Shown here: positions 52,660 through 61,182 of the stretch, piece by piece | Layout: every line of letters begins with the position of its first letter | Numbering within the stretch: position 1 is the stretch's first letter | DNA from: Bacteroides pyogenes_A | GTDB taxonomy: Bacteria; Bacteroidota; Bacteroidia; Bacteroidales; Bacteroidaceae | DNA length: 64,000 bases | Assembly: GCF_048595595.1 (NCBI RefSeq) | Contig: NZ_CP184347.1 | Strand: one strand, 5' to 3' | The notes under the pieces: model-generated | What the model saw: the letters and a program-made list of their open reading frames with translations, nothing else | Database searches by the model: none | Told to the model about the DNA's origin: nothing | Program-made: the position numbers and the translations under genes

Positions 52660-53550
52660 ATGACAATAGATGAAATTAAAGCAATATCAATTAAAGATTA
52701 CTTAGGTAGTATGTCTATATACCCTATAAAGAATTATGGCTATTACGGAATGTATAAAAGTCCATTCCGAAATGAACATACTCCAAGTTTCAAAGTTGAT
52801 TATAACCAAAATCTATGGTATGACTTTGCACTTGATGAAGGTGGAAGTCTTATAGATTTAGTTATGAAATTACATAATTGCAGTTTAATACAAGCTATAG
52901 AGTTGTTTAATGGCAAACAAAATAACCTACCAAAATTCTCCATAGCTAATAGCAAAACAAATTCTCCAAGCCAATCACGTATAGAGATTATCGGCTCTAC
53001 CAACTTATGTCATCCAAATCTCATAGAATATCTCACACATAGAGGAATCAATCTGAACATTGCGAAAAAATATTGTAGGGAAATCCATTATAGAATTGGT
53101 GATAGGAGTTTTTACGCAATAGGATTTCCAAACAATTCTTATGGGTATGCGTTGCGCAATCCATACTTCAAAGGATGTTTGCCTCCTTCCGATGTGTCGT
53201 ATGTTCCCAGTTCTTCAGAACAAATCAATCTGCTTGAAGGTTTTATAGATTATCTTAGTCTGCTTACGAAGAGTCCAGATGAAGAGAAGAAAGCTGCACT
53301 GATACTTAACTCGATTAATAATATCAAAAAGTCAATATTTTTCCTTTCAAAGCACAAGCTCATCTGTTCATATTTAGATAATGATGAAGGAGGAAAGCGG
53401 ACTTTAGAACAACTTAAAAGAAACGGTTTTGCTGTTCAAGACTGCTCTTCCGTCTTCCAGAATTATAAAGACCTAAATGAGTATTTATGTGCTGAATTCA
53501 AGCGTTCAGAGAAAGCAGAAAATAAGAAAATCAAAGGGATTAAGCTATGA
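52660..53550 (+). CDS. toprim-domain DNA primase
   Basis: 296 aa. The N-terminal 80 residues have the CHC2 primase fold pattern (KSPFRNEHTPSFKVDYNQNLWYDF) but without the zinc-binding Cys/His set. The toprim domain has INLLEGFIDYLSLL (Glu motif) near residue 190 and CSYLDNDEGGKRT (DxD-type motif) near 237. It should prime element replication at the adjacent iteron-like region. The gene ends 3 bp after the start of an in-frame extension before mobC, i.e. the region beyond holds oriT-like sequence. Confidence 0.85.
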   Translation: MTIDEIKAISIKDYLGSMSIYPIKNYGYYGMYKSPFRNEHTPSFKVDYNQNLWYDFALDEGGSLIDLVMKLHNCSLIQAIELFNGKQNNLPKFSIANSKTNSPSQSRIEIIGSTNLCHPNLIEYLTHRGINLNIAKKYCREIHYRIGDRSFYAIGFPNNSYGYALRNPYFKGCLPPSDVSYVPSSSEQINLLEGFIDYLSLLTKSPDEEKKAALILNSINNIKKSIFFLSKHKLICSYLDNDEGGKRTLEQLKRNGFAVQDCSSVFQNYKDLNEYLCAEFKRSEKAENKKIKGIKL

Positions 53551-53584
53551 TTGTAGGATTTGCTTCGCATAATCTGTTTTTCGG

Positions 53585-53626
53585 GGAGCAAGTTTATGTT
53601 TTAGGCATACCAAAACCACTTGCTCC
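53585..53626. other. candidate oriT hairpin
   Basis: GGAGCAAGT (53585-53593) pairs perfectly with ACTTGCTCC (53618-53626); nested inside, GTTTT (53598-53602) pairs with AAAAC (53612-53616). It lies in the 143-bp gap directly before mobC and the relaxase gene, where oriT is expected. Confidence 0.6.
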
Positions 53627-53693
53627 ACCTCCTGACAGTCGTTGCAGAGGATTATCCCGCTGGTCTCCATCAAATCAAATAAAAGAAACAAGT

Positions 53694-54047
53694 ATGATAA
53701 AAACAGAATATAAAAAAGGTGGTCGTCCAACCAAGGGTATAGCCGAAAAGAAGAAATATCGTATCACGGTGAAACTGAATACGCAGGATTACTATACGCT
53801 CAAAGGCAAAGCCAAAAGCACAGGAGTAACCATGAGTGAGTTTGTAAGGAAAGTTCTTGATAAAGGAAACGTCATTGAACGACTGACCGTAGAGCAAGCA
53901 GACTTCATCCGCAAGCTGTGTGGCATGGCAAACAACCTCAATCAGTTGGCACATCGTGCTAATGCGGAAGGATTTCATACCATTGCTCCTTTCCATAAAA
54001 TCATCATTAGCAAGATTGATGAAATCCTAAATCTGATACGAAGATGA
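53694..54047 (+). CDS. mobilization protein MobC-like
   Basis: About 117 aa from the ATG giving MIKTEYKKGGRPTKG; an in-frame ATG at 53547 would translate through the oriT-like hairpin. A basic N-terminus is followed by a ribbon-helix-helix pattern (YRITVKLNTQDYYTLKGKAK, VTMSEFVRKVL) and the MobC-type C-terminal helix pair (LCGMANNLNQLAHRAN). It should bind oriT and help the relaxase. The end overlaps the relaxase start by 4 bp. Confidence 0.88.
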   Translation: MIKTEYKKGGRPTKGIAEKKKYRITVKLNTQDYYTLKGKAKSTGVTMSEFVRKVLDKGNVIERLTVEQADFIRKLCGMANNLNQLAHRANAEGFHTIAPFHKIIISKIDEILNLIRR

Positions 54048-54964
54048 TAGCAAAGATAATGAAAGGTTCGGGCTTCAAGGGTGTAATCAATTACATCCTT
54101 GACCCGAAGAAAGGAACGGAACTTATAGACTATTCCGGAGTGAGAATAGACAGTATCAACCATATTGTTCAAAGTCTCATCGATCAAACAGAACTTAATC
54201 CACGAGTGGGTAAGGTTGTGGGGCATATCTCTCTGAGTTTCTCGGCACAGGATTCTTCCAAGCTCAGTAATGAATGGATGGCGCAGATTGCTCGTGAATA
54301 TATGGAGAAGCTGGGAATAAAAGATACACAGTACATCATCGGTCGCCACTTCGACAAGGAACATCCGCACATTCATATCGCTTTCAACCGAATAGATAAT
54401 AACGGCAAGACTATCTCTGACCGTAACGATAGATTCAGAAGTGAGAAGATCTGCAAGGAACTGACCGCCAAATATGGTTTGTACTTCGCTGGTGGCAAGG
54501 AGAAAGTCAAAGAGTATCGCTTGAAAGAACCCGATAAGACCAAATATGAAATCTATCAGGCGTTGAAAGCAGAAATAGCTCGGTGCAAGAATTGGAAAGC
54601 TTTGCTTGCTCACTTGAAAAAGCAAGACATTGATGTCCATTTTAAGTTCAAAAGCAACTCACAGGAGGTGCAGGGAATTATCTTTGAAAAGAACGGTTAT
54701 CATTTCAATGGCTCTAAGGTAGATAGGAATTTCAGCTATTCTAAAATAGACTTTGCCCTGCAACAGAAAAACAGGGAACAAGAACAGCAGACACAAGGAA
54801 TGATAAACCTTATATCTAATGTTGCAGATGTTACAAGTGGACTTGCCAATGAATTCATTGAAGGAGGATTGGGATTGTTTCAGACTCATGGCACTGTCCC
54901 TGCGGAAGTTTACAACACACTCGACAAAAAGAAGAAAAAGAAAAAACGTAAAATACATTTATAA
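54044..54964 (+). CDS. relaxase/mobilization nuclease (MOBP-like)
   Basis: 306 aa. The N-terminal relaxase domain includes the family's three-His motif in GRHFDKEHPHIHIAFNRID near residue 106, and the VGHISLSFSAQD segment near 60. The nucleophilic Tyr is probably one of the early tyrosines (Tyr17 or Tyr30). It nicks oriT and leads DNA transfer through a helper conjugation system. The protein is short, with a Lys-rich tail and no helicase or primase domain. Confidence 0.9.
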   Translation: MIAKIMKGSGFKGVINYILDPKKGTELIDYSGVRIDSINHIVQSLIDQTELNPRVGKVVGHISLSFSAQDSSKLSNEWMAQIAREYMEKLGIKDTQYIIGRHFDKEHPHIHIAFNRIDNNGKTISDRNDRFRSEKICKELTAKYGLYFAGGKEKVKEYRLKEPDKTKYEIYQALKAEIARCKNWKALLAHLKKQDIDVHFKFKSNSQEVQGIIFEKNGYHFNGSKVDRNFSYSKIDFALQQKNREQEQQTQGMINLISNVADVTSGLANEFIEGGLGLFQTHGTVPAEVYNTLDKKKKKKKRKIHL

Positions 54965-54966
54965 CT

Positions 54967-55629
54967 ATGGCAGATAATAATACATTCGTCCTCTTCGAGG
55001 AAATCAAAAACAAGTTGGAAACAATTTACAGGGAACTAAAGGAGTTGAAAGAAAAGGAGAATGGGTCTGTTTCCCTCCCTATTCAATCTACACCAGCACA
55101 AAGTGATGAGCAGAAAGATCCGGAATTGCTCAATCAGTATGAACAGCGAACAAAAGAAGTGATTAACAAGTATATTGGTGTGCAAGTGCGCATCAAGGAC
55201 GAGGAGGCTAAATCCATGGACAAATTGGTGTCAAGCGTCTTGACCATGTTGCACGAGTGGCAGGAGAATAAAGAGCATCCAATACCGCAGGAACATATTC
55301 ACAGGCACTGTTTTGACCTCAAGTCCTCGAAAGTCTTTACTTATATGGTAGCAGTATCTGTCCTTTGTTTTGTTTCATTGGTCAGCAACTACTTCTTGTG
55401 GCAACGCAAACAGCAATATGAAGATGATGCTTTGAAATTCCGAATCATCAGAGTATGGAGAGGATGTAGCCCAAAGGAAATCCTGTGGCTTAACGATGTA
55501 TTTGACATTCATCGCAATGCTGCAATAATTAAAAGAATCAAAAAGCATACAGATGATTATAATGTGGGACTGAAAGCAAAAGCAGATAGCCTAATGCAGA
55601 ATAATCTACAAAATAAGAAAGGCAAATAG
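54967..55629 (+). CDS. mobilization accessory membrane protein
   Basis: 220 aa. An N-terminal coiled coil (about residues 8-35) and linker precede one membrane segment (about residues 117-138, VFTYMVAVSVLCFVSLVSNY), then a soluble C-terminal part ending in Lys residues. It follows the relaxase by 2 bp, so it is likely translated with it. Such proteins are common behind relaxases in Bacteroides mobile elements; the role is not known to me. Confidence 0.65.
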   Translation: MADNNTFVLFEEIKNKLETIYRELKELKEKENGSVSLPIQSTPAQSDEQKDPELLNQYEQRTKEVINKYIGVQVRIKDEEAKSMDKLVSSVLTMLHEWQENKEHPIPQEHIHRHCFDLKSSKVFTYMVAVSVLCFVSLVSNYFLWQRKQQYEDDALKFRIIRVWRGCSPKEILWLNDVFDIHRNAAIIKRIKKHTDDYNVGLKAKADSLMQNNLQNKKGK

Positions 55630-55702
55630 AATTGTAGATATAAGACTTTTGAAGGAGGAGAAAATATCTCCTCTTTTTTATTCTTTATACAAGAATATTT
55701 AC

Positions 55703-55710
55703 TATATTTG
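55703..55710 (+). promoter_or_regulatory. putative -7 element of the XRE-Fic unit
   Basis: TATATTTG on the plus strand, 20 bp before the XRE gene start, separating the cargo from the mob genes. Confidence 0.5.
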
Positions 55711-55730
55711 CAAACAATCAGATGATATTT

Positions 55731-55937
55731 ATGGAAAGTCCAACTAATAGAATTAAAGAGGTGCTTATCGAGAAAGGGATTAAGCAAACATGGCTTGCAG
55801 AGAAACTCGGTAAGAGTTTTACTATTGTGAACTCATACGTTTGCAATCGTCGACAACCAAGCCTCGAATTGCTATTCCAGATAGCAGAGATCTTGCAGGT
55901 TAATCCAAAGGAATTGATTAACACCCCAGATGAGTAA
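55731..55937 (+). CDS. XRE-family transcriptional regulator
   Basis: 68 aa from MESPTNRIKEVL (an ATG three codons earlier is possible). A single Cro/C1-type HTH: IKQTWLAEKLGKSFTIVNSY, then NRRQPSLELLFQIAEILQV. It overlaps the Fic gene by 8 bp, so the two are coupled, as in regulator-toxin pairs; it probably represses its own promoter. Confidence 0.85.
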   Translation: MESPTNRIKEVLIEKGIKQTWLAEKLGKSFTIVNSYVCNRRQPSLELLFQIAEILQVNPKELINTPDE

Positions 55938-56826
55938 CTTTATTATGGTAGAGCAAAAAAAATCTATTCGTTTTTTCAACGACCGTGAAGTTAGGGCGGT
56001 GTGGGACGAGGAACACAGTAAGTGGTGGTTCTCTGTGCTGGACATCATTGCTGCGATTAACGAGCAAGATGATTACCAAAAGACGAGAAACTATTGGAAG
56101 TATCTCAAAACCAAACTAAGAAAAGAAAATAGTCAGTTGGTTAGTAGCACTAACCAACTGAAGCTAAAAGCCTCTGACGGGAAGTCTTATAAGACAGATA
56201 CGTTTGATGCAGAGGGTGTAACCCTTTTGGCAAAGCATATCAACAATACCAAGGCAACGAGCTTTCTTGACTGGTTCCTCTATAGTGATAACACTATTGA
56301 CGGACAGAGCAAGAAAAAGGCTTATCAGCTTTTTGAAAGTGGTATCTTAAAGACTGTAGACCCAGGTACAATCAAATGTTTACAACAAATACATGCTTAT
56401 CTCTTTGGTGGTCTTTACGATTTTGCAGGGCAGATACGTATCAAGAATATTTCAAAAGGTGGTTTTACCTTTGCTAATTGTATGCATTTCCCTGAAACCC
56501 TGCAAACAATAGAGCGAATGCCCGAAACTACTTTTGATGAGATAATGGACAAATATGTTGAAATGAATGTAGCGCATCCATTTATGGAAGGTAATGGCCG
56601 TAGCACTCGTATTTGGCTCGACCTCATGCTGAAGCGTTCACTCAAACGGTGTGTGGATTGGAGCCAGATAGACAAGAACGAATATTTGTCTGCAATGCGT
56701 GAAAGTGTTTCTGATAGTACGCACATCAAAGCTTTGGTTCTGCCTGCACTCACCACCAAGATTGATGACCGAGAAATGTTCATGAAAGGTATTGACTATT
56801 CGTATTATTATGAGCAAAACGATTAA
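55930..56826 (+). CDS. BRO-N-Fic fusion protein
   Basis: 298 aa. Residues about 10-110 resemble a BRO-N/antirepressor-type domain (IRFFNDREVRAVWDEEHSKW, FSVLDIIAAI). Residues about 130-260 are a Fic domain with complete catalytic motif HPFMEGNGRSTR near residue 217, expected to transfer AMP or another nucleotide to a target protein. The first ATG gives MSNFIMVEQ; MVEQKKS (55945) is an alternative. Fusion of a DNA-binding-type domain with Fic, behind an XRE regulator, suggests a toxin or phage-response module. The target is unknown. Confidence 0.85.
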   Translation: MSNFIMVEQKKSIRFFNDREVRAVWDEEHSKWWFSVLDIIAAINEQDDYQKTRNYWKYLKTKLRKENSQLVSSTNQLKLKASDGKSYKTDTFDAEGVTLLAKHINNTKATSFLDWFLYSDNTIDGQSKKKAYQLFESGILKTVDPGTIKCLQQIHAYLFGGLYDFAGQIRIKNISKGGFTFANCMHFPETLQTIERMPETTFDEIMDKYVEMNVAHPFMEGNGRSTRIWLDLMLKRSLKRCVDWSQIDKNEYLSAMRESVSDSTHIKALVLPALTTKIDDREMFMKGIDYSYYYEQND

Positions 56827-56908
56827 CATTACCTTCTCTATCTTTATTATTAATTTTAGTCATTTGAAAAAGTAATAATTTAAGAATTAAAATAAGACAT
56901 TACACAAT

Positions 56909-59338
56909 ATGAATTTAAAGGAATGGATTTCTGAGAATATTACAGACTTCTCTGGTAAAATCAAGACCGAAGAAGATGTAAAGATACATATCGTTTTACC
57001 CTATTTATCATTGCTTGGCTTTGATTCTTCAAAGATGAGATTTGAAAATGCAATGCCCGTCCAGGCTGGAACAAAGAAAATTACCGTCCAATCTGATATA
57101 GAAATAGAAGAAGGGGACAATATCGAAATCGTTATAGATGTAAAAGCCCCTAATGTATCTTTGAATGATAAAGAAATACTACAAAGCATAAGTTATGCAA
57201 AGTTGGTTTCAACACCTCCAGCTTTGTATGCTATTGTTACTAATGGAATTGATATTATATCAACAAATATCTATACGGGTAGGAAATCAGCAGAGATTCC
57301 AACACGTAGTGAATTAATTCGTGATATTTCTCGTACGCGTAAAAAAACTTTATCACAGATAGAGATTCGCGAGGTTAAAAGTCTTATGCTTACTCTAAAT
57401 AACTCAGATGAGTTATATAAAATAATTAAAAAGTGTAAAGACCTTATTGAAAAAAGAGGGCTTATTCGCTCCGACCAATCTTTTAAAGAAATGACCAAGA
57501 TTCTTCTTGTTAAGATGAACGAGGAGAAGAGAGCCAAGAATGGGCAGACAAATAGATTTCAAATAGAGGTCCTTGAAAAGTTGGCAAAGGCTGAAGAAGT
57601 TACTGTATATGAGGAATTTATCAACCTATTTCAGGAAGCATTAGTTGCATACCCTATCTATAGTAATTCAACAGAGAGCTTAAAGATCACAGATCATGAG
57701 TGCTTACTAAAAGTTATAAAAGAGCTTGAGCCATGGTCTTTTATAGGCACAGGTGATGATATAAAGGGAGCTGTGTATGAGATTTTTTTGAAGTCAACTC
57801 TTAGAGGAGACTTTGACCAATACTTTACACCGAGAGAAATCGTTGATTTTATCATTAAATATGCAGACCCTAAAATAGGGGATAAGATATTAGACCCTGC
57901 TTGTGGCTCTGGTGGCTTTCTTATTCAATCATTTCTCTATGTGAATCAAAAAATTATTGACACTCCGTGTTCAGAATTAGACCGCAAGTTAAAATTCAAT
58001 GAACTAATTGATAAATGCTTGTGGGGTGGAGAGGCTGACGAGGATTTACATGTATTAGCAAAAATCAATTTGATAATGCATGGTGATGGGTATAACAATA
58101 TCTATCAGGGAGATTCTTTGAGCAACCAAAATCTCCCTAATAATTATTTTAATCTTATATTGACAAATCCTCCATTTACTATACCATATACATTCAAAGA
58201 CATACTCAATAAATATGAGATGGGATTCAATAGGGAGAATCAAGAACTTGATATTCTCTTTGTCGAAAAATGTATTCGTTCGCTTGACGAAAAAGCTGGT
58301 GGGGAGTTATATATAATTCTGCCAGAAGGACTTTTGAATCTTCCATATTATCAAAGTTTCCGTGAATGGTTGCTAAGCAAATGTTATATAACACTATCTA
58401 TTAGCTTACCTGAAGGAGCTTTTATTCCTTTTGGTAAATCGGTATCAAAGACTGCCATTTTAGGATTGCGTAAAAAAAATGAAAACAATAAGCCAGAATA
58501 CATTTTTCTTGGTACTGCAAAAGAAGTTGGATATGAAGTTGGTAAATCGACATATAAGAAAATTGATAAGAATGATTTGTCTTTTTTCTCACTTCAATTC
58601 GTACAAATATTTGAAGGAATACAAAGTACAAAAAATGGAGGAGAATGTGCATGGATAAAACAAGAAGATGTTACCAATTATAGAATAGATGCGAGTTATT
58701 TGATAAATACCATTGATATCAAGGACTTGCATAAGAGTTTTTCGATTCTTAAGCGATTAGATAAAATATGTACATTTAATAATGTTTCTATAGTGCCTAA
58801 AAAGGACATAGAATATTATTATTTAGAAATTCCTGATGTTTCCCCAGATACAGGAACAATTTCTAATATTAGAAAGTTAAAGGGTGATGAAATTGGCAAC
58901 TCTTTCTATATTGCTCATGGTGGTGACTTAGCCTACTGTAGGATAAATCCGAGAAAGAATCGGGTATTCATTATTCCAAAGGATTTAGATACTGTGTTGG
59001 TATCAAAAGAAGCATATATAATAAACTTATTAGAAGATAGTGATATCATTAGCAACTATGTATTAGCTGCAATATTACAATCCGACTTAGTGAAATCTCA
59101 ATTAGTCAGATTAGCAACAGGATCTTCATCATCAAGGGCAAGAGTTCAAGAGAAAGCCTTTCTCAATTCTGTCTTTATTCCTATTCCTAGTGAAACCATT
59201 CAAAGAAAAATTCATAGAATGATGTCAAAAATATATGAAGATTACTGGAAGGTGTCACAAAAATTCCTTCAAACTTATATAGAATGCCAAAAAGATTTAT
59301 TTACAATTATTGACAAAAATAGCATAAGGTCAATTTAA
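56909..59338 (+). CDS. single-chain restriction-methylation-specificity protein (type IIG-like)
   Basis: 809 aa. Residues 1-130 resemble the HsdR N-terminal nuclease: Asp63, Asp77-Val-Lys79 (PD-(D/E)xK) and Gln92-x3-Tyr96. Residues about 240-560 are an N6-adenine methylase with DPACGSGG (329-336, SAM site) and NPPF (420-423, catalytic). Residues about 600-809 resemble half of a type I HsdS subunit: one target-recognition domain and a conserved helix (SRARVQEKAFLNSVFIPIPS). There is no helicase/translocase motor, so cleavage near the site, as in type IIG/type IIB enzymes, is likelier than type I looping. It leads a trio with DUF262 and HEPN-like genes, 10 bp apart. Confidence 0.82.
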   Translation: MNLKEWISENITDFSGKIKTEEDVKIHIVLPYLSLLGFDSSKMRFENAMPVQAGTKKITVQSDIEIEEGDNIEIVIDVKAPNVSLNDKEILQSISYAKLVSTPPALYAIVTNGIDIISTNIYTGRKSAEIPTRSELIRDISRTRKKTLSQIEIREVKSLMLTLNNSDELYKIIKKCKDLIEKRGLIRSDQSFKEMTKILLVKMNEEKRAKNGQTNRFQIEVLEKLAKAEEVTVYEEFINLFQEALVAYPIYSNSTESLKITDHECLLKVIKELEPWSFIGTGDDIKGAVYEIFLKSTLRGDFDQYFTPREIVDFIIKYADPKIGDKILDPACGSGGFLIQSFLYVNQKIIDTPCSELDRKLKFNELIDKCLWGGEADEDLHVLAKINLIMHGDGYNNIYQGDSLSNQNLPNNYFNLILTNPPFTIPYTFKDILNKYEMGFNRENQELDILFVEKCIRSLDEKAGGELYIILPEGLLNLPYYQSFREWLLSKCYITLSISLPEGAFIPFGKSVSKTAILGLRKKNENNKPEYIFLGTAKEVGYEVGKSTYKKIDKNDLSFFSLQFVQIFEGIQSTKNGGECAWIKQEDVTNYRIDASYLINTIDIKDLHKSFSILKRLDKICTFNNVSIVPKKDIEYYYLEIPDVSPDTGTISNIRKLKGDEIGNSFYIAHGGDLAYCRINPRKNRVFIIPKDLDTVLVSKEAYIINLLEDSDIISNYVLAAILQSDLVKSQLVRLATGSSSSRARVQEKAFLNSVFIPIPSETIQRKIHRMMSKIYEDYWKVSQKFLQTYIECQKDLFTIIDKNSIRSI

Positions 59339-59348
59339 AAATATAATT

Positions 59349-60500
59349 ATGGAAGATATTAATAACAATATTATGGAGGGACAGGTTGAAAAATCTGAAG
59401 ATTTACAACTTGCAGAGAATGAATCTATTGATGAGAATGAATTGGATGATACTTTTTCGTCTGAGAAAAAGCGTGAATTATTAAAACAGACTAAGATTGT
59501 TAAACAAACATGGTCTATTCAAGAAATCTACCAAAAGATAAAAGGGGGACGTTTAGATTTATCACCAGAATACCAAAGGAATGAAATATGGAAAGGGGAT
59601 AAACAGACCGCATTTATCGAATCTCTCTTTATGGGAATTATAGTCCCACCTATTTATGTCGTAGAAATTCCGGGTATCAATATTCTGGAAGATAGCATAT
59701 ATGAAGTAGTCGATGGAAAACAGAGACTTACTGCAATTAATGAATTTCTTACTAATAATCTCAGGTTAGAGACCAAGTACTTAGAGTATTATTCGGATTG
59801 GTTTGGGAGAAAGTTATTCAATGACATTAGAGAAGAATACTCTGCTATGGCAAGCGAATTGCTTTCGTCTGTACTTGATATTTATGTTATAACAGCAAAT
59901 TCACCAGAATTTACTAAATATGATATATTTTCTCGTCTAAATAAGGGTGCAGAGAAATTGAAAGTGAATGAAATTAGAAAGGCTATTTATCGTTCTCCGG
60001 TATTAGATACCGTAGATGTATTTGTAAAATCCTATATTGGGGATGCCGAAAAGTCTAAAGTCTATAGAGAGCTGTTTACTAAAAATGACATAAAACGCTA
60101 TGAAGATTATGGTCGGTTTTATACAAGCATTGCATTTTACATAAAATCAGATATTGATAATAATATTGTTAATGAATATAATTCAAGACCTAGAGAAATG
60201 ATTAATTCTGTTCTTCAAGAAGCTCAAAATAATCCTTCAATGATTGCCTCAGAAACCGTCAATAAAATACTAGATGTTACAATAGAACTAAAAAAATGTT
60301 TTAAGGGTATCTTTGGAGAAGACTACATCATAAATGCTTGTATTCCGTTCTCCGTAGATTATTCCCAAAGCTTAATGGACTCTCTAGATATTATAAAGTC
60401 TGACAATGTAATTTCGTCAACATTAGAAAAGTCGGCAAGCACAACTACTAATGTCAATAAGCGATTAAAGAGAATAAAAGAGATAATTTCAAATGGATAA
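59349..60500 (+). CDS. DUF262 (GmrS/ParB-like fold) protein
   Basis: 383 aa. After an acidic N-terminal tail, residues about 50-260 are a DUF262 domain: LDLSPEYQRNEIWKGDKQ near 75 (substrate-pocket Arg region) and EVVDGKQRLTAINEFL near 127, the DGQQR-type motif of the ParB/Srx-like fold that hydrolyses NTPs in GmrSD-type type IV restriction systems. The DUF1524 HNH nuclease half found in GmrD-type fusions is absent, so any nuclease must be a partner. It is squeezed between the R-M protein (10 bp) and the HEPN-like gene (8-bp overlap). Confidence 0.83.
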   Translation: MEDINNNIMEGQVEKSEDLQLAENESIDENELDDTFSSEKKRELLKQTKIVKQTWSIQEIYQKIKGGRLDLSPEYQRNEIWKGDKQTAFIESLFMGIIVPPIYVVEIPGINILEDSIYEVVDGKQRLTAINEFLTNNLRLETKYLEYYSDWFGRKLFNDIREEYSAMASELLSSVLDIYVITANSPEFTKYDIFSRLNKGAEKLKVNEIRKAIYRSPVLDTVDVFVKSYIGDAEKSKVYRELFTKNDIKRYEDYGRFYTSIAFYIKSDIDNNIVNEYNSRPREMINSVLQEAQNNPSMIASETVNKILDVTIELKKCFKGIFGEDYIINACIPFSVDYSQSLMDSLDIIKSDNVISSTLEKSASTTTNVNKRLKRIKEIISNG

Positions 60501-61089
60501 GATAGAATTGATAAAGCATCAGAATAAGTCTTTATTAATAGTGGAGTTTTTATCTATCTATACCTCCTTGGAAGATAAGATAAAAAAGATATTTCAAAAT
60601 AAGGTTGATAATCTAGAAACGAAGGATGTATTTCGTCTTTATTTTTTATATGGTGCGATGGCATGTAAATTTAGATTTGACTTTAAAGATGACAAATTAA
60701 AAGCAGATCCTATAAAATATAACGAAAAAGAAAAATTTCATCAACTTAATATGAATCAAATTGTCAAAATTGATGATGCCAATAAAATAATTTCTGATTT
60801 CAACTTTGATATTGAATCAGTTCAAAAGAAATTGGTACGTTATTCTTTCCATTCCTGCTGTTTATGCTTTATCTCAATGAGAAATAAACTTGCTCATGAA
60901 TTATATAATGTTTCATTTGGGGAGGGTAAGGAGATTGTAGAACTTCTTTCAGATGCAAACATAGAGTCTAACAACTTCTCTACAAGTGATGGGGTCGAGA
61001 AGAAACAGCTAGACGATAACTCTAAGGCTATCTATAGTAATATAATATATATGCTTAAAGTGATTGATAAATTAAATGAGATTAAGTAG
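60493..61089 (+). CDS. HEPN-like protein, probable RNase partner of DUF262
   Basis: 198-aa, mostly helical. It contains ISMRNKLAHELYN, i.e. Arg130-Asn-x3-His135, the R-x4-H active-site motif of HEPN ribonucleases, placed late in a helical bundle as expected. There is no membrane segment or signal. The start overlaps the DUF262 stop by 8 bp, a strong sign of a two-protein unit. HEPN families of the MAE_28990 type have been noted beside DUF262-like genes, as I recall. Ribonuclease activity and its trigger are inference. Confidence 0.65.
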   Translation: MDKIELIKHQNKSLLIVEFLSIYTSLEDKIKKIFQNKVDNLETKDVFRLYFLYGAMACKFRFDFKDDKLKADPIKYNEKEKFHQLNMNQIVKIDDANKIISDFNFDIESVQKKLVRYSFHSCCLCFISMRNKLAHELYNVSFGEGKEIVELLSDANIESNNFSTSDGVEKKQLDDNSKAIYSNIIYMLKVIDKLNEIK

Positions 61090-61151
61090 GATAGTTGATG
61101 ATAACATCCAAGATGTTTTCTAATCGATACTACTCAAATTGAGGAAACATT

Positions 61152-61162
61152 TTTGTACCATA
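61152..61162. repeat. right att core
   Basis: TTTGTACCATA, the partner of 48083-48093, 63 bp past the last cargo gene. Confidence 0.6.
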
Positions 61163-61182
61163 AGAATATAATCCACTGATAA

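Larger units (their letters stand above)
48083..61162. mobile_element. 13.1-kb mobilizable integrative element
   Basis: Bounded by the 11-bp direct repeat TTTGTACCATA (48083-48093 and 61152-61162). It carries a tyrosine integrase near the left end, an excisionase-like pseudogene, a second HTH protein, VapE-like ATPase, toprim primase, oriT-like hairpin, MobC, relaxase and a membrane accessory protein, the usual set of a Bacteroides mobilizable transposon, followed by Fic and restriction/DUF262/HEPN cargo. Its base composition is visibly more AT-rich than both flanks. There are no conjugation (tra) genes, so transfer would need a helper element. Confidence 0.8.

Noticed and set aside
56909..59338. 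BREX PglX or classical type I HsdM
   Set aside because: The protein carries its own N-terminal nuclease and C-terminal recognition half, and there are no brx genes or HsdR motor beside it.
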